DNA of 64,000 bases, from NCBI RefSeq assembly GCF_000187935.1, contig NZ_AEUT02000001.1, positions 124,001 through 188,000 on the forward strand. The letters run 5' to 3'. Each line of letters opens with the position of its first letter. Position 1 is the first letter of the stretch. The DNA is from Streptococcus parauberis NCFD 2020 (GTDB lineage: Bacteria; Bacillota; Bacilli; Lactobacillales; Streptococcaceae). The notes under the pieces are model-generated. The model saw only the letters and a list, made by a program, of their open reading frames with translations, was not told the origin of the DNA and did not search any database. Below, one piece after another: positions 28,261 to 38,437 of this stretch. The position numbers and the translations under genes were made by a program.

Positions 28261-28905
28261 ATGGTCAAAGCAATTATATTTGATATGGATGGTGTATTAT
28301 TCGACACGGAGCCTTATTATTTTGAAAGACGCAAACGATTCTTGGACAGTCAGGGTATTTCCATTAGTCATATGTCACCTAAAGATTTTATTGGTGGCAA
28401 TTTACAACAAGTATGGCATCAACTCTTGGGTGAGCATTTTCAAGCAGCGCAAGTTCAAGCAATAAGTGATGATTATGAAGAATTTAAGAAAAATAACCCA
28501 GTTCCCTATACTGAACTTCTATTTCCAAAAATAAAAGAGACATTGCAACAATTGACAGAGAAAAATATTAAACTAGCTTTGGCTTCTAATTCTAGTCCAA
28601 GTGATGTTCAGCGAGCTATCGCGTCCTGCCAATTGAAAGACTATTTTGACTATGTCTTAACTGCTAAAGATGTTGACAATCCTAAACCTGCCCCTGATAT
28701 TTATCTGAAAGTTGGTCACTTATTAGGTTTACCAAAGTATGAAGTCTGGGTTATTGAGGATAGTCAAAAGGGGATTTCTGCTGCAAAAGCCGCAGGGTAT
28801 CAGGTATATGGCATTAAAGATTATCGCTATGGGATTGATCAGGATCAAGCGGATCACATAATCGATAATATTTCAGAGTTGATTTCATTAATAACTGATA
28901 AATAA
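28261..28905 (+). CDS. HAD hydrolase, beta-phosphoglucomutase/phosphatase-like
   Basis: 214-residue HAD subfamily IA enzyme. Motif I DMDGVLFDTEP at residues 8-18, motif II LASNSSPS, motif III NPKPAPDIYL, motif IV VIEDSQKGISAAKAAG, and an inserted helical cap. Close to the beta-phosphoglucomutase/sugar-phosphatase group; the exact substrate is unknown. The start MVKAIIFDMDG at 28261 follows AAGAGAGG; the frame upstream to 28147 overlaps the divergent gene and is rejected. Ends at a terminator. Confidence 0.87.
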   Translation: MVKAIIFDMDGVLFDTEPYYFERRKRFLDSQGISISHMSPKDFIGGNLQQVWHQLLGEHFQAAQVQAISDDYEEFKKNNPVPYTELLFPKIKETLQQLTEKNIKLALASNSSPSDVQRAIASCQLKDYFDYVLTAKDVDNPKPAPDIYLKVGHLLGLPKYEVWVIEDSQKGISAAKAAGYQVYGIKDYRYGIDQDQADHIIDNISELISLITDK

Positions 28906-28906
28906 T

Positions 28907-28937
28907 AAAAATACTTCTTAATTGAAGTATTTTTTTG
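28907..28937 (+). terminator. Terminator after the HAD gene
   Basis: AAAATACTTC / GAAGTATTTT stem with TTAATT loop and T-run. Confidence 0.85.
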
Positions 28938-29050
28938 TAAGCCTTTACACTTTTTGGTTGGCATTTTTTTTGAGAAGTTTTACAATGATTTTAGGAGTCT
29001 TTTTTAACTTCAAAAATAGTACTTCTAACGAAAGGAAAAAATAACTTAAA

Positions 29051-30967
29051 ATGTCTAACTATTATCAATTGTTGAAAGAAAAATTCCCAAGCAAGTCATC
29101 ACTGGTTACAGAAATGATAAACCTTGATGCTATTTGTCACCTTCCTAAAGGAACAGAGCATTTTTTAAGTGATTTGCATGGTGAGTATGAAGCTTTTGAT
29201 TATCTGCTTAGAAATGGGTCTGGGTCTATAAAAAAGAAAGTTGCTGAGTGTTTTACTGATAGAACAGACGAGGAAATTGAATTTCTTTGCCAGTACATTT
29301 ATTATCCAAAAGAAAAAATTGAAGTTAGACAAGAAGTATTAAGTTCAAATGGACTCATAGAAGAACTAACCCTTTTTCTTCCAGATTTATTACAACTGGT
29401 CAAATATATTGGTGGAAAATATACCCGATCTAAGGTCCGTAAAATGATGGCAGCTGATTATGCCTATATTATGGAAGAATTATTAATCGTTGAACAACCA
29501 GATGAAAATAAAATTTCCTACTATAATGCAATCATTTCAAAGGTTATTGAATTAGATCAATTGGATGACTTGTTTATTGCTTTTGCAACATTAATCCAAG
29601 ATTTGTCAATTGATCATTTACATGTTGTAGGTGATATTTTTGACCGTGGAAAATATCCAGATTTAATTATTGACCGTCTGCAAAAGTTTAATAAAATTGA
29701 TATCCAATGGGGAAACCATGATATAACATGGATTGGAGCAGTTTCAGGCTCAACAATTTGTATGATTAATGTAATCCGAATTGCTGCCAGATATAATAGT
29801 ATAGCTTTGATTGAAGATCGATATGGCATAAATTTGCGGAGCTTAATCGAGTATTCGCAAAAGAATTTTGAACCTGAGGAAGTCTTTAACCCGATTTTAG
29901 ATGGTGACGATATTTCTGAGTCGGATAAAGTCATGTTGAATAAATTACAACAAGCAACTGCAAACTTACAATTTAAACTAGAACACCAATTAATCGCACG
30001 ACGCCCTGATTTTGATATGCAAGCCTCAAACCTCTTTACAAAGATTAATCGTGAGGAAAAAACAATTGAAATCAAAGGGAAAACTTATCCCTTACAGTCA
30101 TTCCCATACCAGATGATAGATTGGGAAAGCCCTGAACAATTAACTGATGAAGAAGAACGAATTCTTTCAGGATTAATGCATCGTTTCCAGACTTCAAACC
30201 GTTTAAATCAGCAAATCGACTTCTTAATGGAAAATGGCTCCATTTATAAAGTTACCAATAATAATCTCCTTTTTCATGGCGGTATGCCCATGCATTCAAA
30301 TGGTGATTTCAAGTCCATGCGTTTTGGGAATCAAGTTTACTGTGGAAAAGATTTAATGAACTTTTTCCAAAAACAAGTCATAAAATCCTATAAAAATAAA
30401 GGTAAACATGATGATTTTGAAACAGATCTATTTTGGTACTTATGGTGTGGAGAAGTCTCTTCACTCTTTGGAAAAGACAGAATGACGACCTTTGAACGGT
30501 ATTATATAGCTGACAAAGAAACACATGTTGAAATAAAAAATGCTTATTATCAATTGCGAGAGAGAGAAGATATCTGTTTGAGGCTCTTGAATGAATTTGG
30601 TCTTGATGAAACAGCTCATATTGTTAATGGCCATACGCCAGTTAAAGAAAAAGTTGGTGAAATTCCAATTAAGGCAAATGGTAGGATTATCATTATTGAT
30701 GGTGGTCTGGCTAAAGGCTATCAGAAAAAAACTGGAATTGCTGGCTACACCTTGATTTCTAATTCATACGGCTTGGAATTAGTCGCCCATAAACCATTTT
30801 CTTCAGTAGAAGATGTCTTAGAGGGTAAATGTGATATCATTTTCATCAAGCGACTGGTTGAGGAAGTTTCGCAACGGACCTTGGTCAAAGAAACAGACAA
30901 CGGGAAAGCAATTTTGAAAGAAATTTCGGAGCTCGATTATCTTTTCCATCACTTTGATTTATACTAA
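29051..30967 (+). CDS. fbp: Fructose-1,6-bisphosphatase, class III
   Basis: Gluconeogenic enzyme converting fructose-1,6-bisphosphate to fructose-6-phosphate. 638 residues, right for the Firmicutes-type class III enzyme. Metallophosphatase motifs include [11 protein letters not shown] (residues 38-48), VVGDIFDRG and [11 protein letters not shown], plus NGHTPVKEK near the C terminus. AAAGGA lies upstream of the ATG. Monocistronic. In a glycolytic streptococcus it supports growth on gluconeogenic or nucleoside-type carbon; YvcK further along is linked to the same metabolism. Confidence 0.95.
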   Translation: MSNYYQLLKEKFPSKSSLVTEMINLDAICHLPKGTEHFLSDLHGEYEAFDYLLRNGSGSIKKKVAECFTDRTDEEIEFLCQYIYYPKEKIEVRQEVLSSNGLIEELTLFLPDLLQLVKYIGGKYTRSKVRKMMAADYAYIMEELLIVEQPDENKISYYNAIISKVIELDQLDDLFIAFATLIQDLSIDHLHVVGDIFDRGKYPDLIIDRLQKFNKIDIQWGNHDITWIGAVSGSTICMINVIRIAARYNSIALIEDRYGINLRSLIEYSQKNFEPEEVFNPILDGDDISESDKVMLNKLQQATANLQFKLEHQLIARRPDFDMQASNLFTKINREEKTIEIKGKTYPLQSFPYQMIDWESPEQLTDEEERILSGLMHRFQTSNRLNQQIDFLMENGSIYKVTNNNLLFHGGMPMHSNGDFKSMRFGNQVYCGKDLMNFFQKQVIKSYKNKGKHDDFETDLFWYLWCGEVSSLFGKDRMTTFERYYIADKETHVEIKNAYYQLREREDICLRLLNEFGLDETAHIVNGHTPVKEKVGEIPIKANGRIIIIDGGLAKGYQKKTGIAGYTLISNSYGLELVAHKPFSSVEDVLEGKCDIIFIKRLVEEVSQRTLVKETDNGKAILKEISELDYLFHHFDLY

Positions 30968-30971
30968 AGAA

Positions 30972-31007
30972 AGAGGAAGACGGGTGACTAACCTCCACTT
31001 CCTTTTT
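30972..31007 (+). terminator. Terminator of fbp
   Basis: AGGAAG / CTTCCT outer stem with inner GG / CC pairs and T-run. Confidence 0.65.
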
Positions 31008-31054
31008 ATTGTTATAACTTTTTAATAAAAGTCATAATTCGTAATCACTTCGTC

Positions 31055-31083
31055 TTGAACTCTTTATAAAATTCGATTATGAT
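31055..31083 (+). promoter_or_regulatory. queG promoter, predicted leaderless
   Basis: TTGAAC (31055-31060), 17-nt spacer, TATGAT (31078-31083), 6 nt, then the queG ATG at 31090. There is no Shine-Dalgarno sequence. Confidence 0.7.
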
Positions 31084-31089
31084 AGTAGT

Positions 31090-32208
31090 ATGGAAATTAA
31101 GGTGGCAATTCAACAATTAGCCCAAGAAATTGGGATTTCAAAAATTGGTTTTACAAGTGCAGATGATTTTGCTTATTTGGAAAAATCGCTGCGCTTGAGT
31201 ATTGAAGAGGGACGAAACTCAGGTTTTGAACATAAAAATATCGAGGAAAGAATCCGTCCAAAATTATCCTTGGAATCCGCAAAAACGATTATTTCGATTG
31301 CAGTTGCCTATCCCCACAAATTACCAATAGCTCCGCAGAAAACAGAATATAAAAGAGGTAAAATTACGCCTAATTCTTGGGGTATAGATTACCATCATGT
31401 CCTTGCTGATAAATTAGAAAAATTAGCTCAGGGTATTGAAGCCTTGACAGCAGATTTTGAGTATAAAGGTATGGTTGACACTGGGGCACTGGTCGATACG
31501 GCAGTAGCTAAAAGAGCAGGAATTGGCTTTATTGGAAAAAACGGTTTAGTTATTTCTAAAGAATTTGGTTCTTACATGTATCTTGGTGAATTAATCACTA
31601 ATTTAGAGATTGAACCTGATCAAGAAGTTGATTATGGCTGCGGTGATTGTACAAGGTGCTTAGATGCCTGTCCGACTTCTTGTCTAATCGGTGACGGCAC
31701 CATGGATGCCAAACGGTGTTTATCCTTTCAAACGCAAGATAAAGGGATGATGGACCTCGAGTTTCGTAAAAAAATTAAAACAGTCATTTATGGTTGTGAT
31801 ATTTGTCAGATTTCTTGCCCTTATAATAAGGGGATTTCCAATCCCTTAGCAAGTGATATTGACCCGGATTTAGCACTGCCAGAACTAATTCCATTCTTGG
31901 AGTTGTCAAACAAAGGTTTCAAAGAAAAGTTTGGTCAGATAGCTGCCTCTTGGCGTGGTAAAAACATTCTCCAACGCAATGCCATTATCGCATTAGCTAA
32001 TGGACATGACCGCACAGCCATTGTCAAATTAATGGAAATCATTGATAAGAATAATAATCCGATTCATACGGCAACGGCAATTTGGGCGCTGGGTGAAATA
32101 GTTAAGAAGCCTGATTCAGTAATGATTGATTTTATGGCAACTATTGCTATTACGGATGAGCAGGTTAAAAAAGAATTTGAATTAGTTCGTGCAAAATGGC
32201 AATTCTAA
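31090..32208 (+). CDS. queG: Epoxyqueuosine reductase QueG
   Basis: Last step of queuosine tRNA modification: reduces epoxyqueuosine to queuosine using cobalamin and two [4Fe-4S] clusters (family knowledge). 372 residues. Cluster ligands are visible in CGDCTRCLDACPTSCL and YGCDICQISCPYNKG. A HEAT-like C-terminal region (AIIALANGHDRTAIVKLMEII) fits. VDTGALVDTAVAKRAGIGFIGKN is the conserved catalytic stretch; its presence implies a cobalamin supply, presumably by uptake. The mRNA is predicted to be leaderless. prfB starts 48 nt downstream. Confidence 0.94.
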   Translation: MEIKVAIQQLAQEIGISKIGFTSADDFAYLEKSLRLSIEEGRNSGFEHKNIEERIRPKLSLESAKTIISIAVAYPHKLPIAPQKTEYKRGKITPNSWGIDYHHVLADKLEKLAQGIEALTADFEYKGMVDTGALVDTAVAKRAGIGFIGKNGLVISKEFGSYMYLGELITNLEIEPDQEVDYGCGDCTRCLDACPTSCLIGDGTMDAKRCLSFQTQDKGMMDLEFRKKIKTVIYGCDICQISCPYNKGISNPLASDIDPDLALPELIPFLELSNKGFKEKFGQIAASWRGKNILQRNAIIALANGHDRTAIVKLMEIIDKNNNPIHTATAIWALGEIVKKPDSVMIDFMATIAITDEQVKKEFELVRAKWQF

Positions 32209-32256
32209 AGGCAGTGTGTTAAAATAGGGAAGATAAAAAGAGAAGAAGGTAAACGT

Positions 32257-33358
32257 ATGGAAGTGGCAGAAATACGCCAAAAAATAGAAGAAAATAAAGA
32301 GAAGTTGACTAGCTTCAGGAGGTCTCTTTGACTTAGATCGTCTGGAAGAAGACATTGCGCTCTTAGAAAATCAAATGTCTGAGCCTGATTTTTGGAATGA
32401 TAATATTGCTGCTCAAAAGACATCTCAAGAATTGAATGAGTTAAAAGTTAAGTTTGATACATACCATGATATGCAGAACTTGTCTGAAGAGACTGAACTA
32501 TATTTAGAAATGTTAGATGAAGATGATTCACTTCAAGAGGAATTAGAAGCAAGTTTAGAAAAACTTGATCAGATTTTATCAAGTTATGAAATGACCTTAC
32601 TCTTATCAGAGCCTTATGATCATAATAATGCCATTCTTGAAATTCATCCAGGGTCAGGTGGAACGGAAGCTCAAGATTGGGCTGATATGCTCTTTCGAAT
32701 GTATACCCGTTTTGGTAATGCTAAAGGCTTCAAAGTGGAAACTTTGGATTACCAAGCTGGTGATGAGGCAGGTATCAAGTCTGTTACTTTGTCTTTTGAA
32801 GGTCCAAATGCTTATGGCTTTCTCAAGTCAGAAATGGGTGTTCACCGTTTAGTTCGAATTTCACCTTTTGACTCAGCTAAGCGCCGTCACACCTCATTTA
32901 CTTCCGTTGAAGTTATGCCTGAATTGGATGACACGATTGAAGTGGATATCCGTGATGATGATATTAAAATGGATACCTTCCGTTCGGGTGGCGCCGGTGG
33001 ACAGAACGTCAACAAAGTATCGACTGGGGTTCGTTTGACACATATCCCAACAGGAATTGTGGTTGCTTCAACTGTTGACCGAACGCAATACGGAAACAGA
33101 GACCGAGCAATGAAGATGTTGCAGGCCAAACTATATCAATTAGAACAAGAGAAAAAAGCTGAGGAAGTTAATGCTTTGAAAGGTGATAAAAAAGAGATTA
33201 CCTGGGGAAGCCAAATTCGTTCTTATGTCTTTACGCCATATACAATGGTTAAAGATCATCGAACTAGCTTTGAAGTTGCTCAAGTTGATAAAGTAATGGA
33301 TGGCTTCATTGATGGCTTCATTGATGCTTACCTTAAGTGGCGTATGAATGATGACTAA
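32257..33358 (+). CDS. prfB: Peptide chain release factor 2 (programmed +1 frameshift)
   Basis: Releases peptides at UGA and UAA stops. Frame 0 runs from ATG 32257 for 24 codons to CTT, then hits an in-frame TGA (32329-32331); a +1 shift at CTT-TGA-C gives the continuous 366-residue protein. The GGQ motif is [16 protein letters not shown] and a tripeptide-anticodon-like region precedes it. The ribosome site before ATG is AGAAGAAGG. Downstream ftsE follows after 29 nt, as in other streptococci. Confidence 0.96.
32317..32332 (+). promoter_or_regulatory. Programmed +1 frameshift signal in prfB
   Basis: Internal Shine-Dalgarno AGGAGG (32317-32322), a 3-nt spacer, then the slippery CTT-TGA-C (32326-32332). 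This is the classical RF2 autoregulation signal: low RF2 favours the shift. Confidence 0.95.
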
Positions 33359-33387
33359 GATACTAAAAAAATAGAAAGAAGAAAATA

Positions 33388-34080
33388 ATGGCTTTAATTG
33401 AAATGAAGGATGTTTCTAAGAAATATCGCAAATCAACAACAGCCTTGCGTGATCTTACAGTTTCTGTAGATCAAGGTGAGTTTGTTTATTTGGTTGGACC
33501 TTCTGGTGCAGGTAAATCTAGTTTCATCAAATTATTATACCGTGAAGAAAAAGTGTCAACTGGCTCTCTTTATGTTGGAGAATTTGACTTAACAAAACTT
33601 CGGAAAAAAGATATTCCAATTCTTCGTCGTAATATTGGGGTTGTCTTCCAGGACTACAAACTGTTAGAAAGGAAAACAGTTTTTGAAAATATAGCTTATG
33701 CTATGGAAGTTATTGGTGAAAAACGTCGCAATATCAAAAAACGAGTTCCGGAGGTTTTGGAACTTGTTGGTTTGAAACATAAGATGCGTTCTTTCCCAAA
33801 TCAATTATCTGGTGGGGAGCAACAACGTGTTGCTATCGCGCGAGCAATTGTCAATAATCCTAAACTATTGATTGCTGATGAACCAACGGGTAACTTAGAC
33901 CCAGAAATTTCATGGGAAATCATGCAATTGCTTGAAAGAATTAACCTTCAAGGGACAACAATTTTAATGGCAACGCATAATAGTCATATCGTAAACACGC
34001 TTCGTCACCGCGTAATTGCGATTGAAGATGGACGTATCGTCCGCGATGATGAGGAAGGAGAATACGGTTACGATGATTAG
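33388..34080 (+). CDS. ftsE: Cell division ATP-binding protein FtsE
   Basis: ABC-type ATPase that with FtsX activates septal peptidoglycan hydrolases (PcsB in streptococci). 230 residues: Walker [10 protein letters not shown], signature [15 protein letters not shown], Walker [13 protein letters not shown], switch histidine in MATHNS. Downstream of prfB, and its last 8 nt overlap ftsX, so prfB-ftsE-ftsX form an operon. Confidence 0.97.
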   Translation: MALIEMKDVSKKYRKSTTALRDLTVSVDQGEFVYLVGPSGAGKSSFIKLLYREEKVSTGSLYVGEFDLTKLRKKDIPILRRNIGVVFQDYKLLERKTVFENIAYAMEVIGEKRRNIKKRVPEVLELVGLKHKMRSFPNQLSGGEQQRVAIARAIVNNPKLLIADEPTGNLDPEISWEIMQLLERINLQGTTILMATHNSHIVNTLRHRVIAIEDGRIVRDDEEGEYGYDD

Positions 34081-35002
34081 ATACTTTTTCCGTCATATTT
34101 GGGAATCAATAAAGAATCTCAAACGTAATATTTGGATGACCATTGCTGCAGTTAGTTCAGTAGCAATTACTTTAACTTTAGTTGGTATCTTTGCTGCAAC
34201 TTTATTAAATATTCAGCGAGTTGCATCTGGTGTTCAAAATAATATTCGAATTAATACTTATTTAGATGTTGATTCAACTGATACAGCTAAAATAATTCAA
34301 AATACAGCTGGTAAACAAGTCAAGAATGACAAATACCATGAAATATATGATCAAATTGTGCAAGTGCCTGGTGTTAATAAAGTTACTTTCTCAAGTAAAG
34401 ATGAACAGTTGAAAAAATTACAAGACACTATGGGTGATGTTTGGAAAATGTATGATAAAGATACAAATCCCTTACAAGACATCTATATTGTGGAGACTAA
34501 AAAGTCAACACAAGTTAAGTCAGCTAGTGAGCAAATCAAAACGATCACTGGTGTTGAATCTGTTGACTACGGTGGTGTTAACTCAGAAAAACTATTTAAG
34601 TTCTCAGACTTTATCAAAACATGGGGACTTGTGGGAACTGGCTTATTGATCATAATTGCTATTTTCCTTATTTCTAACACAATCCGCATGACTATTATGA
34701 GTCGTCAACGAGACATTGAAATTATGCGTCTGGTTGGAGCAAAAAATTCTTATATCCGCGGACCATTCTTCTTTGAAGGTGCTTGGGTAGGATTTTTAGG
34801 AGCTATTCTTCCATCAGTTATCATTTACTTCTTATATGTATTTGCCTATCGCCAATTTACCCCTGAGCTACAATTAAATGGATTATCAATGTATCCAATT
34901 AATTATTACCTCTACATTTTGATTGGTGCATTGTTTGTCATTGGGATTATTATTGGGTCACTTGGTTCAGTCTTATCTATGAGACGGTATCTTAAATTTT
35001 AA
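34073..35002 (+). CDS. ftsX: Cell division membrane protein FtsX
   Basis: Membrane partner of FtsE that passes the ATPase signal to the extracellular hydrolase. 309 residues: a short cytoplasmic N terminus, one helix (~20-45), a large extracellular loop (~45-180), and three further helices in the FtsX/MacB domain. The start [19 protein letters not shown] at 34073 overlaps ftsE by 8 nt (ATGATTAG); the earlier in-frame ATG at 34016 lies deep in ftsE and is not used. Confidence 0.96.
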   Translation: MIRYFFRHIWESIKNLKRNIWMTIAAVSSVAITLTLVGIFAATLLNIQRVASGVQNNIRINTYLDVDSTDTAKIIQNTAGKQVKNDKYHEIYDQIVQVPGVNKVTFSSKDEQLKKLQDTMGDVWKMYDKDTNPLQDIYIVETKKSTQVKSASEQIKTITGVESVDYGGVNSEKLFKFSDFIKTWGLVGTGLLIIIAIFLISNTIRMTIMSRQRDIEIMRLVGAKNSYIRGPFFFEGAWVGFLGAILPSVIIYFLYVFAYRQFTPELQLNGLSMYPINYYLYILIGALFVIGIIIGSLGSVLSMRRYLKF

Positions 35003-35007
35003 TAAAT

Positions 35008-35044
35008 AAAAAAACACTTCGGATAATAATCTGAAGTGTTTTTA
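35008..35044. terminator. Bidirectional terminator between ftsX and the MBL gene
   Basis: AAACACTTC / GAAGTGTTT stem with inner GAT / ATC pairs, A-run and T-run on either side. Confidence 0.85.
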
Positions 35045-35677
35045 CTTTAAGAATGGATTGAAATTTTTTTCATGGCCAATTGTTGTCGGTTTACCATGAC
35101 CTGGAAAGACCTGATAGTGGTTTGGTAAGGTGAATAATTTTTCTTTAATAGATTTTGATAATTGGTCGAAGTCGCCTGTTGGTAAATCGGACCGTCCGAC
35201 ACTTTCAAAGAATAAAGCATCCCCAGTGATGACAATTTCTTCCTCATCAAAAACAAAAGACACGCCTCCAATAGAATGGCCAGGTGTTTCTAGCACAGTG
35301 AAATTGAAGTCATCGACATGATAGTTTTTACCACTAATGAATAACTCTTCAGCAGGTTTTGTAATCACATCTGGAATATCTGCATGACGAATTAAACCAG
35401 AGAGATTGTCCTTCGGTGTGAATAACCAAGAAGCTTCTTTAGGTGATACATAAACTGATGGCCAGTCATAGTGTGCTCGAACTAAATCTAAACTTATTAT
35501 ATGATCATAGTGAGTATGCGTCAGCAATATTGCAGCTATAGGTTTATCAATTCTGGCAATAGAACTTAAAATATCTTGCCCATTACTACCTGGATCAATG
35601 ATTATTAAAGAATTTTTATTCTCAAGGATATAAGTGTTTTCACTTGCAATTTCGTTTGTTATCGTTGTTATCTTCAT
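35042..35677 (-). CDS. MBL-fold metallo-hydrolase (glyoxalase II-like)
   Basis: 211-residue beta-lactamase-fold hydrolase. Metal-binding THTHYDH near residue 54, GHSIGGV, ITGDALF and PGHGKPTTIG are all present, matching the YcbL/GloB-like group. The substrate is probably a thioester or similar metabolite; not provable here. No ribosome site: a TGATACACT extended -10 ends 6 nt before the ATG, so the mRNA is predicted leaderless. Divergent from dinG. Confidence 0.87.
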   Translation of the reverse strand: MKITTITNEIASENTYILENKNSLIIIDPGSNGQDILSSIARIDKPIAAILLTHTHYDHIISLDLVRAHYDWPSVYVSPKEASWLFTPKDNLSGLIRHADIPDVITKPAEELFISGKNYHVDDFNFTVLETPGHSIGGVSFVFDEEEIVITGDALFFESVGRSDLPTGDFDQLSKSIKEKLFTLPNHYQVFPGHGKPTTIGHEKNFNPFLK

Positions 35678-35683
35678 ATTTTT

Positions 35684-35692
35684 AGTGTATCA
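35684..35692 (-). promoter_or_regulatory. Extended -10 promoter, predicted leaderless MBL-hydrolase mRNA
   Basis: TGA-TACACT on the minus strand (35692-35684), 6 nt, then ATG at 35677. Confidence 0.5.
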
Positions 35693-35832
35693 AATTTAAG
35701 GTAAAATACCTAAGAAAAAGATATCAATTTTTAGATTTTTAATAAGAAAATGTTGCATACTTTGATAATCACTCATTAGAAGTTCTTATCTCAAAACTTT
35801 AACTCGCTATGTTAATGGAGCTAATAAAAACA

Positions 35833-35841
35833 TGGTATAAT
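35833..35841 (+). promoter_or_regulatory. Extended -10 promoter of dinG, predicted near-leaderless
   Basis: TGG-TATAAT (35833-35841), 9 nt, then ATG at 35851. A leader of about 2-3 nt is expected and no Shine-Dalgarno is present. Confidence 0.65.
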
Positions 35842-35850
35842 ATTAGTATT

Positions 35851-38313
35851 ATGACAAAAGAAAAAAATCCCAAATATGCTGTGATTGATTTGGAAGCTAC
35901 GAGTGCCGGAACTGCAGCAAAAATTATTCAAGTGGGTATTGTTATTGTTGAAGGTGGAAAGATTACTAACACTTATCAAACGGATGTAAATCCGCATGAA
36001 GATTTATCTGACCATATAAAATTATTGACTGGTATATCTGATCAACAATTAGCAAGTGCGCCTGAGTTCTCACAAATAGCAGGAACTATCTTTGATTTGA
36101 TTAAAGATTGTATTTTTGTTGCTCATAATGTTAAGTTTGATGCTAATTTACTTGCGGAAGCATTGTTTTTTGAAGGCTTTGAATTACGAACACCTAGGGT
36201 TGATACTGTGGAATTAGCCCAAGTCTTTTTCCCACACTTGGAAAAATATAATTTAACTTATCTCTCAACAGAATTGAATTTAGAGTTATCGGATGCTCAT
36301 ACTGCAATTGCAGATGCAATGGCTACAGCCAATTTACTCTTAGTTCTACAAGATAAAATAAAATCTCTTCCAAAAGAAAGTTTAGCATATATCCTTCGCT
36401 ACTCGGATAGTCTTATTTTTGAATCAGATTTGCTCATAGAAGAAGGACTCAAACATGCTAAGCCCTTAGATGCCATGGAATTTCAATTAATCGATGACTT
36501 AGTTATTCGGAAGGATCAACCTTCGCTTGATGCTTTAAAATTATCACAGTCGTTTGAAATTAATACAGCTTTATTGGGTCTTGAGAATAGACCTTTACAA
36601 AACCAGTTTGCTAGTTTAGTTGAAGACGCCTTTAATCAGCCTCAAGCTAGTTTTATTCAAGCTCAAGCAGGTATAGGCAAAACCTATGGCTATTTGTTAC
36701 CACTCTTAGCTAAAGCAGATGGTAATCAGGTTTTGGTAAGTGTCCCAACTAAAATCCTGCAAGATCAGATGATGGCAAAGGAATTGCAATCTTTGATAGA
36801 TCAATACCACATCAAAGCACACAGTTTAAAAGGACCAGGTAATTACATTAAACTTGATACTTTTAAAGCCAGTTTAGAAGAAATTCATGATAACCGTTTG
36901 ATAAATCGCTATAAGATGCAATTAATAGTTTGGCTATTAGAAACAAAAACAGGTGATTTGGATGAAATCAAGCAGAAACAACGCTATGAAGCTTACTTTG
37001 AAGCTATCAAACATGATGGTCAGTTGACTCAATCATCCCCATTTTATGATTACGATTATTGGCAAAAATCATATGAAAAGGCAAAAAAAGCCGATTTGCT
37101 GATCACAAATCATGCCTATTTTTTACATCGTGTAGAGGATGATAAGAACTTTGCCAAAGGCAAAATCTTAGTTTTTGATGAAGCGCAAGGTTTGATGATA
37201 CAATTAGATCATCTTTCAAGACAACAAGTTAATTTAACCCAAACTTTATTGGATATTCAGGAAAAAATCAATCTTACTGGGTCATTACTGGAAAAACGTC
37301 TTTACGAAAGTCTTGCTTTTGAGTTATCACAACTTACCAGTCAGTTCTACCATTCTCCAAAAATAGAAATTTCCAAGGAGCAAATTAAGTCCTTGAAAGA
37401 TTTGGTCGAGGAAATTGGTGATACTGACTTAATTGAACTATCGGATGCTTTTCGCTATCAAGATGGGGACTATTGGCTATCAAGTAAGGTCAATCAAGAC
37501 AAGCGGGTAACCTATCTTAATGCAACCAATCAGCAGTTTATTAATTTTAAAAATTTCCTTCCTGAAACGACTAAAACCTATTTTATCTCAGCTACTTTAC
37601 AGATTAGTCCACAAGTTTCACTGGCTGACTTATTAGGATTTGACTCTTTTTCTTATGACATTATTGTTAAGGAAAAATCGCAGAGCCAATTAGTCATTAT
37701 TGATCAGGACATGCCAATTTTGGATGGGCTTTCAGACCATGATTATAGTCAAGAAATTGCTAAGCGCATCTATCACTTAAGGTCCTTGAATTATCCCATT
37801 TTGGTCCTCTTTAATTCACGACACCATCTCTTTATGGTTTCTGAACTGTTAGACCAATGGAAAGTTCCTCATTTAAGTCAGGAAAAAAACGGTTCAGCTT
37901 ATAATATTAAACGTCGTTTTGATCGTGGGGAGCACTCAATCTTACTCGGCATGGGAGCTTTCTGGGAAGGTGTTGATTTTATCCATGCTGACCGGATGAT
38001 TGAAGTTATTACACGGATGCCATTTGATAATCCTAAAGATTTATTTGTCAAAAAAATGAGTAATTATATTAGTTCAAAAGGCAAACATGCTTTTAGAGAT
38101 TATTTCCTACCGATGACAATTCTCAAGTTAAAACAGGCAATTGGCCGTACAATGCGCCGACATAATCAGAAATCCTGTGTGCTTATTTTGGATAAGCGAA
38201 TTATTGTTAAATCATATGGTCCGGAAGTTTTAGCAGGTTTGGATCAAGAATTTCTTGTTATTGATGAAAAATTTGAAAAGTGCCTAGGTGAAATGGCCCA
38301 TTTTCTGCTATAA
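35851..38313 (+). CDS. dinG: Bifunctional DnaQ-family exonuclease / DinG-type helicase
   Basis: DNA repair enzyme fusing a 3'-5' exonuclease to an XPD-like superfamily 2 helicase. 820 residues. The exonuclease (residues ~5-170) shows VIDLEATSAG, AHNVKFDANLL and DAHTAIADA. The helicase has Walker A QAQAGIGKTYGYL near residue 275 and a DEAQ box (VFDEAQ). The four-cysteine Fe-S motif of E. coli DinG is not seen, as usual for this Gram-positive form. Start MTKEKNPKYAV at 35851; the frame from 35809 lies upstream of the promoter -10. Confidence 0.93.
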   Translation: MTKEKNPKYAVIDLEATSAGTAAKIIQVGIVIVEGGKITNTYQTDVNPHEDLSDHIKLLTGISDQQLASAPEFSQIAGTIFDLIKDCIFVAHNVKFDANLLAEALFFEGFELRTPRVDTVELAQVFFPHLEKYNLTYLSTELNLELSDAHTAIADAMATANLLLVLQDKIKSLPKESLAYILRYSDSLIFESDLLIEEGLKHAKPLDAMEFQLIDDLVIRKDQPSLDALKLSQSFEINTALLGLENRPLQNQFASLVEDAFNQPQASFIQAQAGIGKTYGYLLPLLAKADGNQVLVSVPTKILQDQMMAKELQSLIDQYHIKAHSLKGPGNYIKLDTFKASLEEIHDNRLINRYKMQLIVWLLETKTGDLDEIKQKQRYEAYFEAIKHDGQLTQSSPFYDYDYWQKSYEKAKKADLLITNHAYFLHRVEDDKNFAKGKILVFDEAQGLMIQLDHLSRQQVNLTQTLLDIQEKINLTGSLLEKRLYESLAFELSQLTSQFYHSPKIEISKEQIKSLKDLVEEIGDTDLIELSDAFRYQDGDYWLSSKVNQDKRVTYLNATNQQFINFKNFLPETTKTYFISATLQISPQVSLADLLGFDSFSYDIIVKEKSQSQLVIIDQDMPILDGLSDHDYSQEIAKRIYHLRSLNYPILVLFNSRHHLFMVSELLDQWKVPHLSQEKNGSAYNIKRRFDRGEHSILLGMGAFWEGVDFIHADRMIEVITRMPFDNPKDLFVKKMSNYISSKGKHAFRDYFLPMTILKLKQAIGRTMRRHNQKSCVLILDKRIIVKSYGPEVLAGLDQEFLVIDEKFEKCLGEMAHFLL

Positions 38314-38326
38314 TAGAAAAGATCAC

Positions 38327-38401
38327 ATGTTATTTTTTAGAAAAACCAAACAATATCATTTTATTTTGACTGATAATAGCCAAATAACGATTGACCATTG
38401 A
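38327..38401 (+). CDS. Possible 24-residue leader peptide or small protein
   Basis: ATG 38327 to TGA 38401 in the dinG-aspB gap: a basic hydrophobic start MLFFRKTKQYHFIL and acidic end. No clear ribosome site (only GATCAC upstream). It lies between arms of an 8-bp inverted repeat. It may be chance, a leader of aspB, or a remnant of a gene found here in other Firmicutes. Confidence 0.2.
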   Translation: MLFFRKTKQYHFILTDNSQITIDH

Positions 38402-38437
38402 TTTTTAAGAGTCTTGTCATGTGATAAAGGAGAAACA

